A stretch of DNA of 64,000 bases, taken from Streptomyces sp. NBC_01428 (lineage in GTDB: Bacteria; Actinomycetota; Actinomycetes; Streptomycetales; Streptomycetaceae). Within the stretch, counting starts at the first letter, position 1. The number at the start of each line of letters is the position of its first letter. The position numbers and the translations under genes were made by a program. A model generated the notes under the pieces. That model had not been told where the DNA came from, made no database searches, and was given only the letters and a program-made list of their open reading frames with translations. This document shows positions 37,328 through 47,252 of this stretch, one piece after another. The stretch lies in the NCBI RefSeq assembly GCF_036231965.1, contig NZ_CP109499.1, positions 5,580,001 through 5,644,000 on the forward strand, read 5' to 3'.

Positions 37328-38980
37328 TCAGCGGCCGGTGCGCACCGCCGGGCGGACCGCCGCGCCGGTGTCCCCGCCGCCGGCCGTCCCGGATCCCGTG
37401 CCGACCCGGGCCAGCACCTCCCCGGTCTCCCGGCTCCACGCCACCACCGTCGCCTCCTCGGGAACCCGCCGCCAGCGCGTCAGCAGCAGCCAGCGGACGT
37501 GGTACCGGCGGGCGACGGCGGTGCGTTCGGCCCGTGTCGAGGCCGGGTCGAGATAGGCGCGGACCGCCGCGACCCGCCGCCGCCGCTCGCCCTCGTCGAG
37601 GGCGGGGTCCGGCCAGGCGGGCGCGGCGAGGTCGGGGCCGTAGCCCGCGATCAGGTGCACCGCGTAGTACCCGTCGGTGATGACCGCCTCACCGGGCCCG
37701 ATGTGCCGGGCCGCCCAGTCGTACGTCGGCCAGTGCGGCGGCTGGTCGAAGCCGACCGGGTCCAGCGCGCGCGGCACCACCGCCCCGGCCTGCACGGTGA
37801 GGAACCCGGTCAGCGCGGCACAGGCCGCCACCCACCCCAGCAGGCGCCGCCCCCGGCTCCACGGCCGCGGCGCCGCCAGCTCCACCCCGAGCGCGAACTG
37901 GAGCGGCACGAGCGTGAGCCCGAGGATCCTGCCGTACGTGTAGTGCCCGCTCGCCCAGCCGTAGGCGACCACCGCGCAGTCCAGCGCGAACAGCAGCACC
38001 AGCGGGTCACGCCATCCGTGCCCCCCGGGCCTGCGGGCGTTCCGGGCCCGCAGCCACAGGGCCGGCAGTCCGGCCAGGGCCAGCCAGAAGTGCCCGGGCA
38101 TCCCGTCGTACAGCCGCTCGTGCATGGCGTCCACGCTGCGGTCCCCGGTCAGCGCGAGGACGTCGAAGTAGGGCCAGGCGTACGCGACGAGGAGGGCCAC
38201 CGCGCCCGTCAGCAGCCAGCGGCCCACGACGGCCGGGCGCCGGACGCGCCGCGAGCCCGCCACGAACGCCACGGCTCCGAGCGCCGCCGCGATCGCGGTG
38301 ATCGGGTGGACGAGCAGGATCAGCCCGTACAGCCCGCCGAGCGCCGCGTACCCCCACCAGCTGCTGAGACCCGCCGGGCCGACGAAACGGACCGGGCCGC
38401 CCGTGGTGCCCGCCGCGCGGGTGGCCGTGAGCGCCCAGGCCCAGAAGGTCAGTCCGATCGCGAACGTCGACGGATAACCGAGGTTGCCGGTCATCGACAT
38501 CAGTCCGAGATAGCCGCTCCACCAGGCCCGCTCGGTGCCCCAGAGCAGCACCATCGCGAACAGGCAGAGGACCGGCGCCCACGGCCGGGGTGTCAGGCTC
38601 CGCACGAAACGGCCGATGCCCGTCAGCAGCACCAGCAGGTTCACCGGTCCGGACAGCCGCACCACCGCCCAGCCGCCGAGCCCGGTCAGCCGGGCGAACG
38701 CGCCCTGCGCCACCGCGTACGGCGAGTAGTACGGGCTGCCCGCGCCCGGCAGGTCCGCCATCGGGTGCAGCGGATGGAGCAGATGAGCCCGCAGGCGCTC
38801 GACGACCGCCGCGTGCTGGCCCGCGTCGCAGCACAGCGGGACACGCCAGTAGGCGAGCGTCACCACCAGCCAGAACAGGCCGCCGAACAGCTGGTACGGC
38901 GTCGGGCGCCAGGTGCCGCCGCCGCGCAGTGCCGTCGCGCCCCGGACGGCCCCCCGCCGGGCGAGGACATCGGCGCTCAT
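37328..38980 (-). CDS. Polytopic membrane protein, possible GT-C glycosyltransferase
   Basis: A 550-residue integral membrane protein with roughly 10-12 hydrophobic helices and a C-terminal extracytoplasmic region (about 430-550). I do not recognise a named family. The first outer loop contains an acidic residue in CCDAGQHAAVVERLR, and HPITAIAAALGAVAFV and GYPSTFAIGLTFWAWA resemble GT-C or O-antigen-ligase-type scaffolds. The C-terminal PTYDWAARHIGPGEAVITDGY looks like the soluble domain of DUF6541-type or arabinofuranosyltransferase-like proteins. It is convergent with ohr (17-base gap). A dyad shared with the 47182 promoter region lies upstream. Confidence 0.65.
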   Translation of the reverse strand: MSADVLARRGAVRGATALRGGGTWRPTPYQLFGGLFWLVVTLAYWRVPLCCDAGQHAAVVERLRAHLLHPLHPMADLPGAGSPYYSPYAVAQGAFARLTGLGGWAVVRLSGPVNLLVLLTGIGRFVRSLTPRPWAPVLCLFAMVLLWGTERAWWSGYLGLMSMTGNLGYPSTFAIGLTFWAWALTATRAAGTTGGPVRFVGPAGLSSWWGYAALGGLYGLILLVHPITAIAAALGAVAFVAGSRRVRRPAVVGRWLLTGAVALLVAYAWPYFDVLALTGDRSVDAMHERLYDGMPGHFWLALAGLPALWLRARNARRPGGHGWRDPLVLLFALDCAVVAYGWASGHYTYGRILGLTLVPLQFALGVELAAPRPWSRGRRLLGWVAACAALTGFLTVQAGAVVPRALDPVGFDQPPHWPTYDWAARHIGPGEAVITDGYYAVHLIAGYGPDLAAPAWPDPALDEGERRRRVAAVRAYLDPASTRAERTAVARRYHVRWLLLTRWRRVPEEATVVAWSRETGEVLARVGTGSGTAGGGDTGAAVRPAVRTGR

Positions 38981-39010
38981 CGGGCGGCGGGGAGGGCGGG
39001 CTCAACGGTT

Positions 39011-39034
39011 TGTGGCATCTGCGGTATATGCCCG
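39011..39034. promoter_or_regulatory. Dyad TGTGGCAT...ATGCCCG upstream of 37328-38980 gene
   Basis: TGTGGCAT (39011-39018) and ATGCCCG (39028-39034) form an imperfect inverted repeat 30 bases upstream of the start. A similar arrangement (TGTGGCAT, ATGTCCG) is at 47253-47274. Confidence 0.35.
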
Positions 39035-39064
39035 TCGGTGCCGGGCCGCTAGCCCAAGATCACC

Positions 39065-40381
39065 TCATCGGGCGACCTCGGCGTCCCGCCGGGCGGGCCC
39101 CGGCACCGCGCCGGAGAGAGCCCGTACGCCCGGACGGACGACCGCGTCCAGGAGCAGCGGCAGGCCGACCACCGGGAGCAGCCACAGCACCACGATCAGC
39201 CGGTCGCCCCAGATGTTGATGTCCGGGTGCCCCGCCTGGTTCAGCACCCCGGTGAGCGCCGCCGCCAGCAGAAAGGGCGCGAAGGCGCGGTGCCGCCGCA
39301 GCGCACCCCACCCGGACGCCAGCACGGCCGCCAGGAACAGCGGCTCCCACAGCTGCCGGCGCAGCCACTCGATCCAGAACGCGCTCTCCAGATGGAAGAA
39401 CTCCGGCCACGGACGGGCCCGGTCGGGGCGGGAGAAGTGCCCGGTCAGGAGATCCTGGAGGCTCTCCGACTCGGAGGGATAGTGGAGCACCTTCGCGAGC
39501 AGCACGGTGCCGAGCGCCGCACAGCCGGCGACCACCCCGAGCGTCCGCAACGGCCCGTCCCAGCGCCGCCGGCGCACCAGGTCCAGCGCGCAGACGGCGG
39601 CCAGACACAGGCCGAGGAAGAGCGCCTGCGAGTGCTTGACCGTGAAGAGGACGGCAAGCGACCCGCCCACCAGCCAGGTCCCGGCCCGCGCCCGGCCCTC
39701 CAGGAGCAGCGCGCAGCCCCACAGCGCCGCCAGCGTGACCGTCATCATCAGGCCCTCGGTCATCGGGCGCATCGCCGTCGTCCCGCACGGCAGGACGTAG
39801 AAGAGCGCCTGACCGGTCAGGGCCGCGCCGGTGGAGGTGCGCAGGGTCCGCAGCACGAGGAACACGAGAACGCCCCCGGCCACCGTCACGAGCACACTCG
39901 ACACCCACAGGCCCCACGTCACCCCGAGGACCGTGACGAACGGCACCAGCAGCACCGGATAGCCGGGCCGCACCTCGAAGATCCGCATGAAGCGGGGCGG
40001 CATGAACGGCACCGTGCGGCCGGCCGTCTGACCGGCCGCGAGCCGCGCGGACACCCCCCGCCACTCGGCACGACGGCACTCCTCGACCACCCGGCGCGTC
40101 GGACTGGCGCGGTGGAAGCGCACCACGTCGACGGCCTGGTTGCGGCGGGCGACCGACGCCCTGCTCGCGCACGCGTAGTCGATCGTCCGGGCAGCGGCCT
40201 CGTGCTTGCTGTCGCCGCTCAGACTCAGCGCGTACGACAGGTAGTTCTTGGTGTCGGGGGTGTCCCGGCCGGTGATGTTGGCGAGCTGGAGCACGGCGAA
40301 GACCGCGGCGATCACCATCACCCAGCCGCGCGGGGACCGCGGCCGGCGCAGCGCCCGCGACCAGGAACGCGGGGAGCTCAC
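39065..40381 (-). CDS. Polytopic membrane protein, unknown (GT-C-like)
   Basis: A 438-residue protein with about nine hydrophobic helices. Following TM1 an outer loop (about 45-130) has DTPDTKNYLSYALSL and several Arg/His residues, then FEVRPGYPVLLVPFVTVLG enters the next helix; this layout resembles GT-C transferases. The GTG at 40381 overlaps the stop of the upstream TagF-like gene (GTGA), so translation is coupled, and this fixes the start. Function is inferred only from company: it probably modifies or processes the polymer made by the three tandem enzymes upstream. Confidence 0.72.
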   Translation of the reverse strand: MSSPRSWSRALRRPRSPRGWVMVIAAVFAVLQLANITGRDTPDTKNYLSYALSLSGDSKHEAAARTIDYACASRASVARRNQAVDVVRFHRASPTRRVVEECRRAEWRGVSARLAAGQTAGRTVPFMPPRFMRIFEVRPGYPVLLVPFVTVLGVTWGLWVSSVLVTVAGGVLVFLVLRTLRTSTGAALTGQALFYVLPCGTTAMRPMTEGLMMTVTLAALWGCALLLEGRARAGTWLVGGSLAVLFTVKHSQALFLGLCLAAVCALDLVRRRRWDGPLRTLGVVAGCAALGTVLLAKVLHYPSESESLQDLLTGHFSRPDRARPWPEFFHLESAFWIEWLRRQLWEPLFLAAVLASGWGALRRHRAFAPFLLAAALTGVLNQAGHPDINIWGDRLIVVLWLLPVVGLPLLLDAVVRPGVRALSGAVPGPARRDAEVAR

Positions 40382-42594
40382 GAGGACGCGAGGACGTCGT
40401 GTCCCGCCTGCGCGGGAACCGCGACGGCCGGGGCAGGGACATCGGGCCGCTCGCCGAGCATCAGCGTCCGCACCACCCGCTCGGCGGCCCTCCCGTCGTC
40501 GAACTCGCAGAACCGCGCCCGGAATCCGGCCCGCAGCCGCGCCGACTCGGCGTCCCGCCAGGACCCCGACGCGAACAGCCACGCCAACTCCCGCTGGGTG
40601 CCCGCCACATGGCCCGGAGCGTCCGAGGTGACGTCGAAATAGACGCCCCGGCTCGCCGCGTACGCGCCCCAGTCGTCGGCGAGGAGCACGATCGGCCGGT
40701 CGAGGTTGGCGTAGTCGAACATCAGGGCCGAGTAGTCGGTGACCAGGGCGTCGGAGGCGAGCATCAGGTCCTCGACGGACGGCTCGTCCGTCGCGTCGAC
40801 CAGGACTCCCCGCCGGTGCAGCTCGGCCAGGCCCATCCCGCGCGCCGGACCGTCCGCGAGCGAGGGATGCAGCCGTACGACCAGGGTGTGGCCGTCCCCG
40901 AGATCGTCCGCGAACCGGGCCAGGTCGAGCCGGTCGGCATGCCCGCCGCGCACGTAGTCGCGTCGCGTCGGCGCGTACAGCACCACCCGGTTCTCCGCCG
41001 GGATGCCGAGGCGGGCGCGGACCGCGGCCCCGGCCCCCTCCTCGGAGCGGGCCCGCACGAGGATGTCGTTGCGCGGGCTGCCGGTGCGCAGCGAGGTGAA
41101 ATGGCAGGGGTAGGCGCGGTCCCAGACCAGCTCCGAATGCCGGTTCGCGACCAGGCTGTAGTCCCACCGGTCGGCGCGGCGCAGCATCTGCGGCACGTCG
41201 AAGCCCTGGCGGGCACCGGGCTTGTGCAGCAGGTCCGCGGCCATGAACTTCAGCGGAGTGCCCTGATGCGTGTGGATGTGGACGCTGCCGGGGCGCTTCA
41301 CCAGGGAACCGGGCCAGTTGACGTTGTTCACGAAGTACGTGGCCCGCGCGGTCACCCGCCGATAGCGGGGCGAGTCGAGCAGGACGTGCTCGGTGCCGGG
41401 CGGCAGCAGCGCGGCCTGCTCCTCGTCGCGGACGACCCACACACCCCGGATGTGCGGCGCGAGTTCACGCGCGGCCGTGTACACGGCCGCCGGGTCGCCG
41501 AGGACCCCGCGGTGCGAGAACGCCGAGTACACCGCGAGGTTCGGGTCCAGCGGGCGGTGTTCGTGCAGCGTGGACCAGCCGCGCTTGACCCGCACGGTCG
41601 CCGCCCTGCGCACCTGCTGCCCGCGCCGGCTCAGCTCCCGTCCCGCCCGCACCGCCTGCCGCCGCAGCCGGTACCGCGTGAACCCGCCCTCCAGCACCCG
41701 CAGTTCGGGCGGCACGGGGCCGCTCCGGTGCTTGCGGAACAGCGCTGCCGTCAGCCGGAAGAACTCGGCCTTGTCACCCTCCGGCAGCCGGTCCGGCTTG
41801 GAGAGGATGTCGAGACAGTGCTCGCCCATCTTGTGGTGCAGGTAAGGGCGCCAGCTCGACAGCTCGGGCCGGGCGTCGACGAACGCGAAGACCCGCTCGT
41901 ACTGGTCGTGGATGTCGAAGTGCTTGCGGCTGGTGGTGGACAGGATGTTGCCCTGCCTGCGCTGCCGGTAGGCGAGGCAGATCCGGTCCAGCGCGGCGAT
42001 CCGCCGGGCGCTGAGCATCACCGGGAACGTCCACGGCGTGTCCTCGTAGTAGCCGGGCGGGAAGGCGAAGCCCTCCGTCTCGACGAACCCGCGCCGGTAG
42101 ACCTTGTTCCACACCACCATCAACAGGTCGAGGATCTCGGGGTGTTCGGACGCCGAGAAGGTCCCCGCGCCGGCCTCCGCGAGCACCCGGGCGAGCACGT
42201 TCCTGCGGGTGCCGCCCCACCAGTAGGTGCGGGCGTAGTCGAAGACCAGCACGTCCGGGTCCGCGGTCTCCTCCAGCCGGTCGGCGACGGCGCGCAGCGC
42301 CCCCCGCGTGAGGGTGTCGTCGCTGTCGAGGAAGAACAGGTAGTCCCCGGTGGCCAGGGGCATGCCCGCGTTGCGCGCGCGGCCGAGCCCCACGTTCTCC
42401 GGCAGGTGCAGCACCCGCACGCGCGGGTCGCGGTCCGCGTACTCGTCGAGGATCGCTCCGCAGCCGTCCGGGGAGCAGTCGTCGACGGCGATCACCTCGA
42501 GGTCCGTGTACGACTGCTCCAGGACCGAGTCGAGACACTCGCGCAGAAAGCCCTGCACCTTGAAGACGGGGACGATGATGCTGAAGCGGGGCAC
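40378..42594 (-). CDS. Bifunctional GT2 / CDP-glycerol transferase (TagF-like), third of tandem trio
   Basis: A 738-residue enzyme. Residues 1-230 are a GT2 domain (MPRFSIIVPVFKVQGFL, VIAVDDCSPDG, FFLDSDDTLTRG). About 360-725 is the CDP-glycerol:poly(glycerophosphate) transferase domain, ending FCEFDDGRAAERVVRTL. The motif usually written HG(S/T)xLK reads THQGTPLK here (near 440): the canonical His is Gln, with a His one place earlier. VTDYSALMFDYANLDRP is intact. It shares about the whole architecture with the next two genes, which are in the same direction, 1 and about 120 bases apart; tandem duplication is likely. The CDP-polyol donor is unknown. Confidence 0.88.
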   Translation of the reverse strand: MPRFSIIVPVFKVQGFLRECLDSVLEQSYTDLEVIAVDDCSPDGCGAILDEYADRDPRVRVLHLPENVGLGRARNAGMPLATGDYLFFLDSDDTLTRGALRAVADRLEETADPDVLVFDYARTYWWGGTRRNVLARVLAEAGAGTFSASEHPEILDLLMVVWNKVYRRGFVETEGFAFPPGYYEDTPWTFPVMLSARRIAALDRICLAYRQRRQGNILSTTSRKHFDIHDQYERVFAFVDARPELSSWRPYLHHKMGEHCLDILSKPDRLPEGDKAEFFRLTAALFRKHRSGPVPPELRVLEGGFTRYRLRRQAVRAGRELSRRGQQVRRAATVRVKRGWSTLHEHRPLDPNLAVYSAFSHRGVLGDPAAVYTAARELAPHIRGVWVVRDEEQAALLPPGTEHVLLDSPRYRRVTARATYFVNNVNWPGSLVKRPGSVHIHTHQGTPLKFMAADLLHKPGARQGFDVPQMLRRADRWDYSLVANRHSELVWDRAYPCHFTSLRTGSPRNDILVRARSEEGAGAAVRARLGIPAENRVVLYAPTRRDYVRGGHADRLDLARFADDLGDGHTLVVRLHPSLADGPARGMGLAELHRRGVLVDATDEPSVEDLMLASDALVTDYSALMFDYANLDRPIVLLADDWGAYAASRGVYFDVTSDAPGHVAGTQRELAWLFASGSWRDAESARLRAGFRARFCEFDDGRAAERVVRTLMLGERPDVPAPAVAVPAQAGHDVLASS

Positions 42595-42595
42595 G

Positions 42596-44755
42596 TCAGC
42601 TCCTTACGAGGGTGGACGCGGCGGGAGCCGGGCGGCGTTCGGCGAGCGGCAGGACGGGCGGGATCGCCTCGGGGGGTTCGCCCAGCAGCACCCTGCGGAC
42701 GACCCGCTCGGCGGCCCTTCCGTCGTCGAACTGGCAGAACCGCTCGCGGAACCGGGCGCGCAGAGCCGTCGCCTCCGGGTCGGCGTACGAGCCGTCGGTG
42801 AAGAGCGCGGCCAGTTCCCCGGGGGTGCGCGCGACCCGGCCCGGCGGCTCCTCCATCACGTCGAAGTAGACGCCCCGCGTCTCCCGGTAGACCTCCCAGT
42901 CGTCCGCGTACACGACGACGGGGCGGTCCAGGTTGGCGTAGTCGAACATGATCGACGAGTAGTCCGTGATCAGCGCGTCCGCGGCCAGGCAGACGTCCTC
43001 GGAGGAGCGGTGCCCGGTCACGTCGATGATCCGCCCCGAGCCGCGCCCGCTGCCCTCGTCGTAGAAGTAGTGGGCCCGCAGCAGGACGACGAACTGGTCC
43101 CCGACCGCCTCGCAGAACGCCTCCAGGTCGAGGCGGGACTCGAAGCCGGTGCTGTGGTCGCGGTGGGTGGGGGCGTACAGCAGGGCCGTCCGCCCCTCGG
43201 GCACCCCGAGGCGCTCACGGACCCGTGCCACGTCCTCGGCGGTCGCCGTGCAGTACACGTCGTTGCGGGGATAGCCGTACTCCAGGGCCTCGTAGCCGCC
43301 GGGGAAGGCCCGCTCCCACATCTGGGTGGAGTGCCGGTTGGAGGAGAGGTTGTAGTCCCAGCGGTCCACCCGGGACAGCAGCTTGGTGAAGCTGCCGGTC
43401 GCCGCGGCCACCACCGGATACGTCGACTGGTCGACGCCCATCTTCTTCAGCGGGGTGCCGTGCTGCGTCTGGACGTGCACGGAGCCGGGCCGTTTGACCA
43501 CCGCGTCCGCGAAGTTGGCGTTGTTCACCAGGTACTTGGCGCGGGCGAGCACCTCCCAGGAGCGCCGGCTGCCGATCACCGCGTGCTCGACGTCCTTCGG
43601 GACCGCGTCCACCGCGTCCGGTTCCACCAGGAACACCGAGCGGATGTGCGGGGCCAGTTCACGGGCCTTGGCGTGGATCGCGGCCGGGTTGCAGGCGTAT
43701 CCGCGGCCCCAGTACGCGCAGTACACGGCGAGGTTCTCGTCGAGCGGGCGGCGCAGCTGGGCGGCGTAGAAGGCCCGGGTGCGCAGCATCCTCGGACGCG
43801 GGACCCGCCGGACCGCTCCGGCCGCGGCCCGGTTGGCGCCGCGCAGGGCGCGGAACGCGCTGTAGGCGCCCGTAGCGAGCAGCCGGTGCTGCACGCCGAG
43901 GCTGCCTCCCGGAACGCGGTAGCCGGCCGGACGGTGGCGCCGGTAGAGCCGCCCCGCCCGGCGGAAGAAGGCCCGGCGGCGGCGCGCCGGCACCCGGGTG
44001 GGATGCGCGGCCGTCTTCAGGACCAGGGTGAAGAGCTGGCCGAACAGCGCCTTGGACCGGGCGGCGGGCACGGTCTGCTCGGCCACCCGGGCCAGCACCC
44101 GCTCGACCTGGTCGAGGAGTTCGAAGTGGTGCTCGCCCGGGGCGTTGAGCCGGCTGCCCTGGCGGCGCAGATGGTGGCGCACGCAGACCGTGCGCAGCAC
44201 GGCCGTCCGCTCGGCGGCCACCGTCACCAGCCCGCCCCAGCCGGCGTCGGTGAAATGCCCCTCCGGGAAGGTGAGTCCACGCTCGACGAGGAAGGCGCGA
44301 CGGTAGGCCGCGCTCCATGCCGGGACGTGCACGCCGAGGACCTCGGGGGCCTTGTCGAGCGGCGGTGTGCTCGGCTCGCCCTCCCACCAGTGCACCCGCT
44401 GGTGCCCGAAGTAGAGGACGTCCACACCGGCCGGCAGTGCAGCGTCCAGCGCGGTGAGCGCACCCTGCGCCAGCTCGTCGTCACCGTCGAGGAAGAGGAC
44501 GTAGGTGCCGGTCGCCGCCGCGATCCCGGCATTGCGGGCCCCGCTCAGGCCGCCCGAGGGCGGCGAGTGGACGGGCGCCACCCGGGGGTCGCGGGCGGCG
44601 TATCCGGCGGCGACCGCCGCGGCCGGTGAGTCCGGCTCGTCGCAGACCGGGATCAGCTCGACGTCGCCGAAGGACTGGGTGAGGACCGAGTCCAGCGCGT
44701 GGGACAGGCGCCCGGCGACTCCGAAGGTGGGCACGATGACGCTGAAGCGGGGCAT
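42596..44755 (-). CDS. Bifunctional GT2 / CDP-glycerol transferase (TagF-like), second of trio
   Basis: A 719-residue enzyme. The GT2 domain (MPRFSVIVPTFGVAGRL, FLDGDDELAQG) has a slightly divergent sugar-binding loop (DGDD instead of DSDD). The polymerase domain has the canonical TQHGTPLKKMG near 433, YAPTHRDHST and ITDYSSIMFDYANLDRP, then the C-terminal FDDGRAAERVVRRVLLGE common to the trio. A basic Arg-rich amphipathic segment (about 215-275) may dock it to the membrane. The stop is one base from the start of the 40378-42594 gene, so they are co-transcribed. Confidence 0.9.
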   Translation of the reverse strand: MPRFSVIVPTFGVAGRLSHALDSVLTQSFGDVELIPVCDEPDSPAAAVAAGYAARDPRVAPVHSPPSGGLSGARNAGIAAATGTYVLFLDGDDELAQGALTALDAALPAGVDVLYFGHQRVHWWEGEPSTPPLDKAPEVLGVHVPAWSAAYRRAFLVERGLTFPEGHFTDAGWGGLVTVAAERTAVLRTVCVRHHLRRQGSRLNAPGEHHFELLDQVERVLARVAEQTVPAARSKALFGQLFTLVLKTAAHPTRVPARRRRAFFRRAGRLYRRHRPAGYRVPGGSLGVQHRLLATGAYSAFRALRGANRAAAGAVRRVPRPRMLRTRAFYAAQLRRPLDENLAVYCAYWGRGYACNPAAIHAKARELAPHIRSVFLVEPDAVDAVPKDVEHAVIGSRRSWEVLARAKYLVNNANFADAVVKRPGSVHVQTQHGTPLKKMGVDQSTYPVVAAATGSFTKLLSRVDRWDYNLSSNRHSTQMWERAFPGGYEALEYGYPRNDVYCTATAEDVARVRERLGVPEGRTALLYAPTHRDHSTGFESRLDLEAFCEAVGDQFVVLLRAHYFYDEGSGRGSGRIIDVTGHRSSEDVCLAADALITDYSSIMFDYANLDRPVVVYADDWEVYRETRGVYFDVMEEPPGRVARTPGELAALFTDGSYADPEATALRARFRERFCQFDDGRAAERVVRRVLLGEPPEAIPPVLPLAERRPAPAASTLVRS

Positions 44756-44878
44756 TCTGTTCTTTCTCTCAAGGGGCGCCGAACGGGGGTTTCATCGCCC
44801 GGGGCGCCCGGTCGGCCGCCACGTGGTCGGCCGGGTGGGGGTGGGCCGCGACGGGCTGGAGGGCACGCGGACTCCGGT

Positions 44879-47182
44879 TCAGTGCTGTTCGGTCAGGGGG
44901 AGGGCACCGCCCGGCGCCGGAACGGCCGCGAGCGGCGCGGCGGCGGCGACCTCGGGCGGGGCGGAGGCCCCCGTGCGGGGAGGCGCCTCGACGGCCGAGG
45001 GGACCGGGTGCCGCTCCGCGAACGGGATGAAGGGCGGCAGCCCCGCCGTCTCCCCGAGCACCACCCGCCGCACCACCCGCTCGGCGGCGCGCCCGTCGTC
45101 GTACGGGCAGAACCGCTCGCGGAACGCGGCCCGCAGCTGCGAGGAGCGCGAGCCCCGCCAGTGGCCGGTCGCGAAGATGTCGATCAGTTCGTCCTCGCTG
45201 CGGGCGACCGCGCCGGGCGGGAAGGCGCGCAGGTCGAAGTAGGTGCCGCGGGCGGCCTCGTACGCCTCCCAGTCGTCGGCGTGGACGACGATCGGCCGGT
45301 CCAGGCCCGCGTAGTCGAACATCAGGGACGAGTAGTCGGTGACCAGCGCGTCCGAGGCGAGGCAGAGCGACTCCACGCTCGGATGGTCCGACACGTCGAT
45401 GAGCCGGCCGGCCGGGGCGTCGGTGAGCGGCGCGCCGTAGCGGTGGTGGGCGCGGGTGAGGATCACGAACCGCGGCCCGAGCTGCCGCAGCACCCGCTCC
45501 AGGTCCAGGGTGCGGCGCTGGCCGCTCCGGTAGTCGCGGTACGTGGGCGCGTACAGCACGGCGACCGCGCCCTCGGGGATGCCGAGCGACGCGCGCAGCC
45601 GGGCCACGTCGGCCGAAGTCGCCTGCTGGAACACGTCGTTGCGCGGCATCCCGTACTCCAGCGTGTCGTACGAGGAGGGGAAGGCGCGTTCCCAGACCAG
45701 CGTGGAGTGGCGGTTGGCCGACAGGCAGTAGTCCCACGTGTCGGCGTCGCGCAGCAGCTCGGCGAAGTCCGTGCCGCGGGCGGCGGCCGGCCGGTCCTGG
45801 AGGTCGAGGCCCATGTGCTTGAGCGGTGTCCCGTGCTGCGTCTGGATCACGACCTGGCCGGGCCGCTTCACCAGACTCCGGTCGAAGTCGACGTTGTTCA
45901 CGAGGTACTTGGAGCGGGCGAGGGCCGTCCAGTAGCCGGCGGTCCCGGGGCGCAGCCGGCCGGTGGCGGCGGGGATCGTGTGATGGTGTTCGAGGTCGGC
46001 GATCCAGGTGGTGCGGACGTGCGGCGCGTACGTGCGGAACGCCGACTCCAGGGCGCCCGGGTTGCAGCCGTGTCCGCGGCCCCCGTGGCTGGAGAACACC
46101 GCGCGGTCGGCGCGCAGCGGGAGCCGGAGCTGCACCCGGTAGTGGAGCCGGAGCGCCGCGGTCCGTGCCGAGCGCCGCAGGGCGCCGGTCAGCCGCACGG
46201 CTCTCTTCCGGGCCCGCGACAGGAGCGACAGCAGCCGGTAGGTGCGGTGCGTGCCGAACCTGACCAGGACGTGCCGCAGAGGCAGCCGCAGTCCGGCGGG
46301 GGAGCCCGGCACGCGGTAACGCCGGTAGTGGTCGCGGGCCTTGCGCAGGAACTCGGCCCGCGCGCCGCGCGGCAGCCGGTCCCGCTTCACGAACACCGTG
46401 GAGAAGTGGTCGACCATGCGGCGGAACAGCAGCGGACGCCACCGCTCCAGCTCCGGGTGCGCGGCGACGTGCGCGAACACCCGGTCGTACTGCGCGAAGA
46501 CGTCGAAGTGCTTGCGGCTGCTGGTGCCGAGGATGCTGCCGTGCCGCCGCTGGCGGTAGTGCACGCACACCCGGTCGAGCGTGGCGATCGACTCGGCGGA
46601 CATCATCGCCGGATAGGTCCACGGCGTGTCCTCGTAGTACCCGGGCGGGAAGGTGAGGCCCTCGCGCTCGACGAACTCCCGGCGGTACGCCTTGTTCCAG
46701 ACCACCATCAGCAGCCGGAGCAGGCCCGGCCGTTCGTCGAGCCGGAAGGGTGCCGGGCCCTCCTCGGACAGCTCCGCCGCGAGCTGGTTCCGCCGGACCT
46801 CGCCCGACCAGTAGGTGCGGGCGTAGTCGTAGACCAGCACGTCCGGTTCGGCGGTCTCCTTCAGCCGGTCGGCGATCGCGTGCAGTGCGTCCGGGGTGAG
46901 GGTGTCGTCGCTGTCCAGGAAGAGCAGGTAGTCGCCGGTGGCGCGTTCGATCCCCGCGTTGCGGGCGCGGCCGAGTCCCACGTTCTCCGGCAGGTGCACC
47001 GCGAGGACCCGCGCGTCGCGGGCCGCGAACTCGTCGATGATCGAGCCGCACGCGTCGGGCGAACAGTCGTCCACCGCGATGAGTTCGAGATCCGGATACG
47101 ACTGTTCGAGCACCGATTCGAGGCACTCGTGCAGGTACGCCTGAACCTTGAACGCGGGGACGATGACACTGAACCGGGGCAC
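44879..47182 (-). CDS. Bifunctional GT2 / CDP-glycerol transferase (TagF-like), first of trio
   Basis: A 767-residue enzyme. The GT2 domain has MPRFSVIVPAFKVQAYL and LFLDSDDTLTPD; the polymerase domain has TQHGTPLKHMG near 450, YAPTYRDYRSG and VTDYSSLMFDYAGLDRP; the C-terminus is CPYDDGRAAERVVRRVVLGE plus a Pro/Ala tail. I chose GTG 47182 because it gives the same N-terminus as the two paralogues; ATG 47209 would add nine residues. It heads the strand and probably carries the promoter for 47182-39065. A candidate dyad lies at 47253-47274. Confidence 0.9.
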   Translation of the reverse strand: MPRFSVIVPAFKVQAYLHECLESVLEQSYPDLELIAVDDCSPDACGSIIDEFAARDARVLAVHLPENVGLGRARNAGIERATGDYLLFLDSDDTLTPDALHAIADRLKETAEPDVLVYDYARTYWSGEVRRNQLAAELSEEGPAPFRLDERPGLLRLLMVVWNKAYRREFVEREGLTFPPGYYEDTPWTYPAMMSAESIATLDRVCVHYRQRRHGSILGTSSRKHFDVFAQYDRVFAHVAAHPELERWRPLLFRRMVDHFSTVFVKRDRLPRGARAEFLRKARDHYRRYRVPGSPAGLRLPLRHVLVRFGTHRTYRLLSLLSRARKRAVRLTGALRRSARTAALRLHYRVQLRLPLRADRAVFSSHGGRGHGCNPGALESAFRTYAPHVRTTWIADLEHHHTIPAATGRLRPGTAGYWTALARSKYLVNNVDFDRSLVKRPGQVVIQTQHGTPLKHMGLDLQDRPAAARGTDFAELLRDADTWDYCLSANRHSTLVWERAFPSSYDTLEYGMPRNDVFQQATSADVARLRASLGIPEGAVAVLYAPTYRDYRSGQRRTLDLERVLRQLGPRFVILTRAHHRYGAPLTDAPAGRLIDVSDHPSVESLCLASDALVTDYSSLMFDYAGLDRPIVVHADDWEAYEAARGTYFDLRAFPPGAVARSEDELIDIFATGHWRGSRSSQLRAAFRERFCPYDDGRAAERVVRRVVLGETAGLPPFIPFAERHPVPSAVEAPPRTGASAPPEVAAAAPLAAVPAPGGALPLTEQH

Positions 47183-47252
47183 GGGACATCCATGGGTCGG
47201 CGCGGGCATACCTGCCCGGGAACGGCCGAAGGGGTGACTTGGTTACGCCAGA

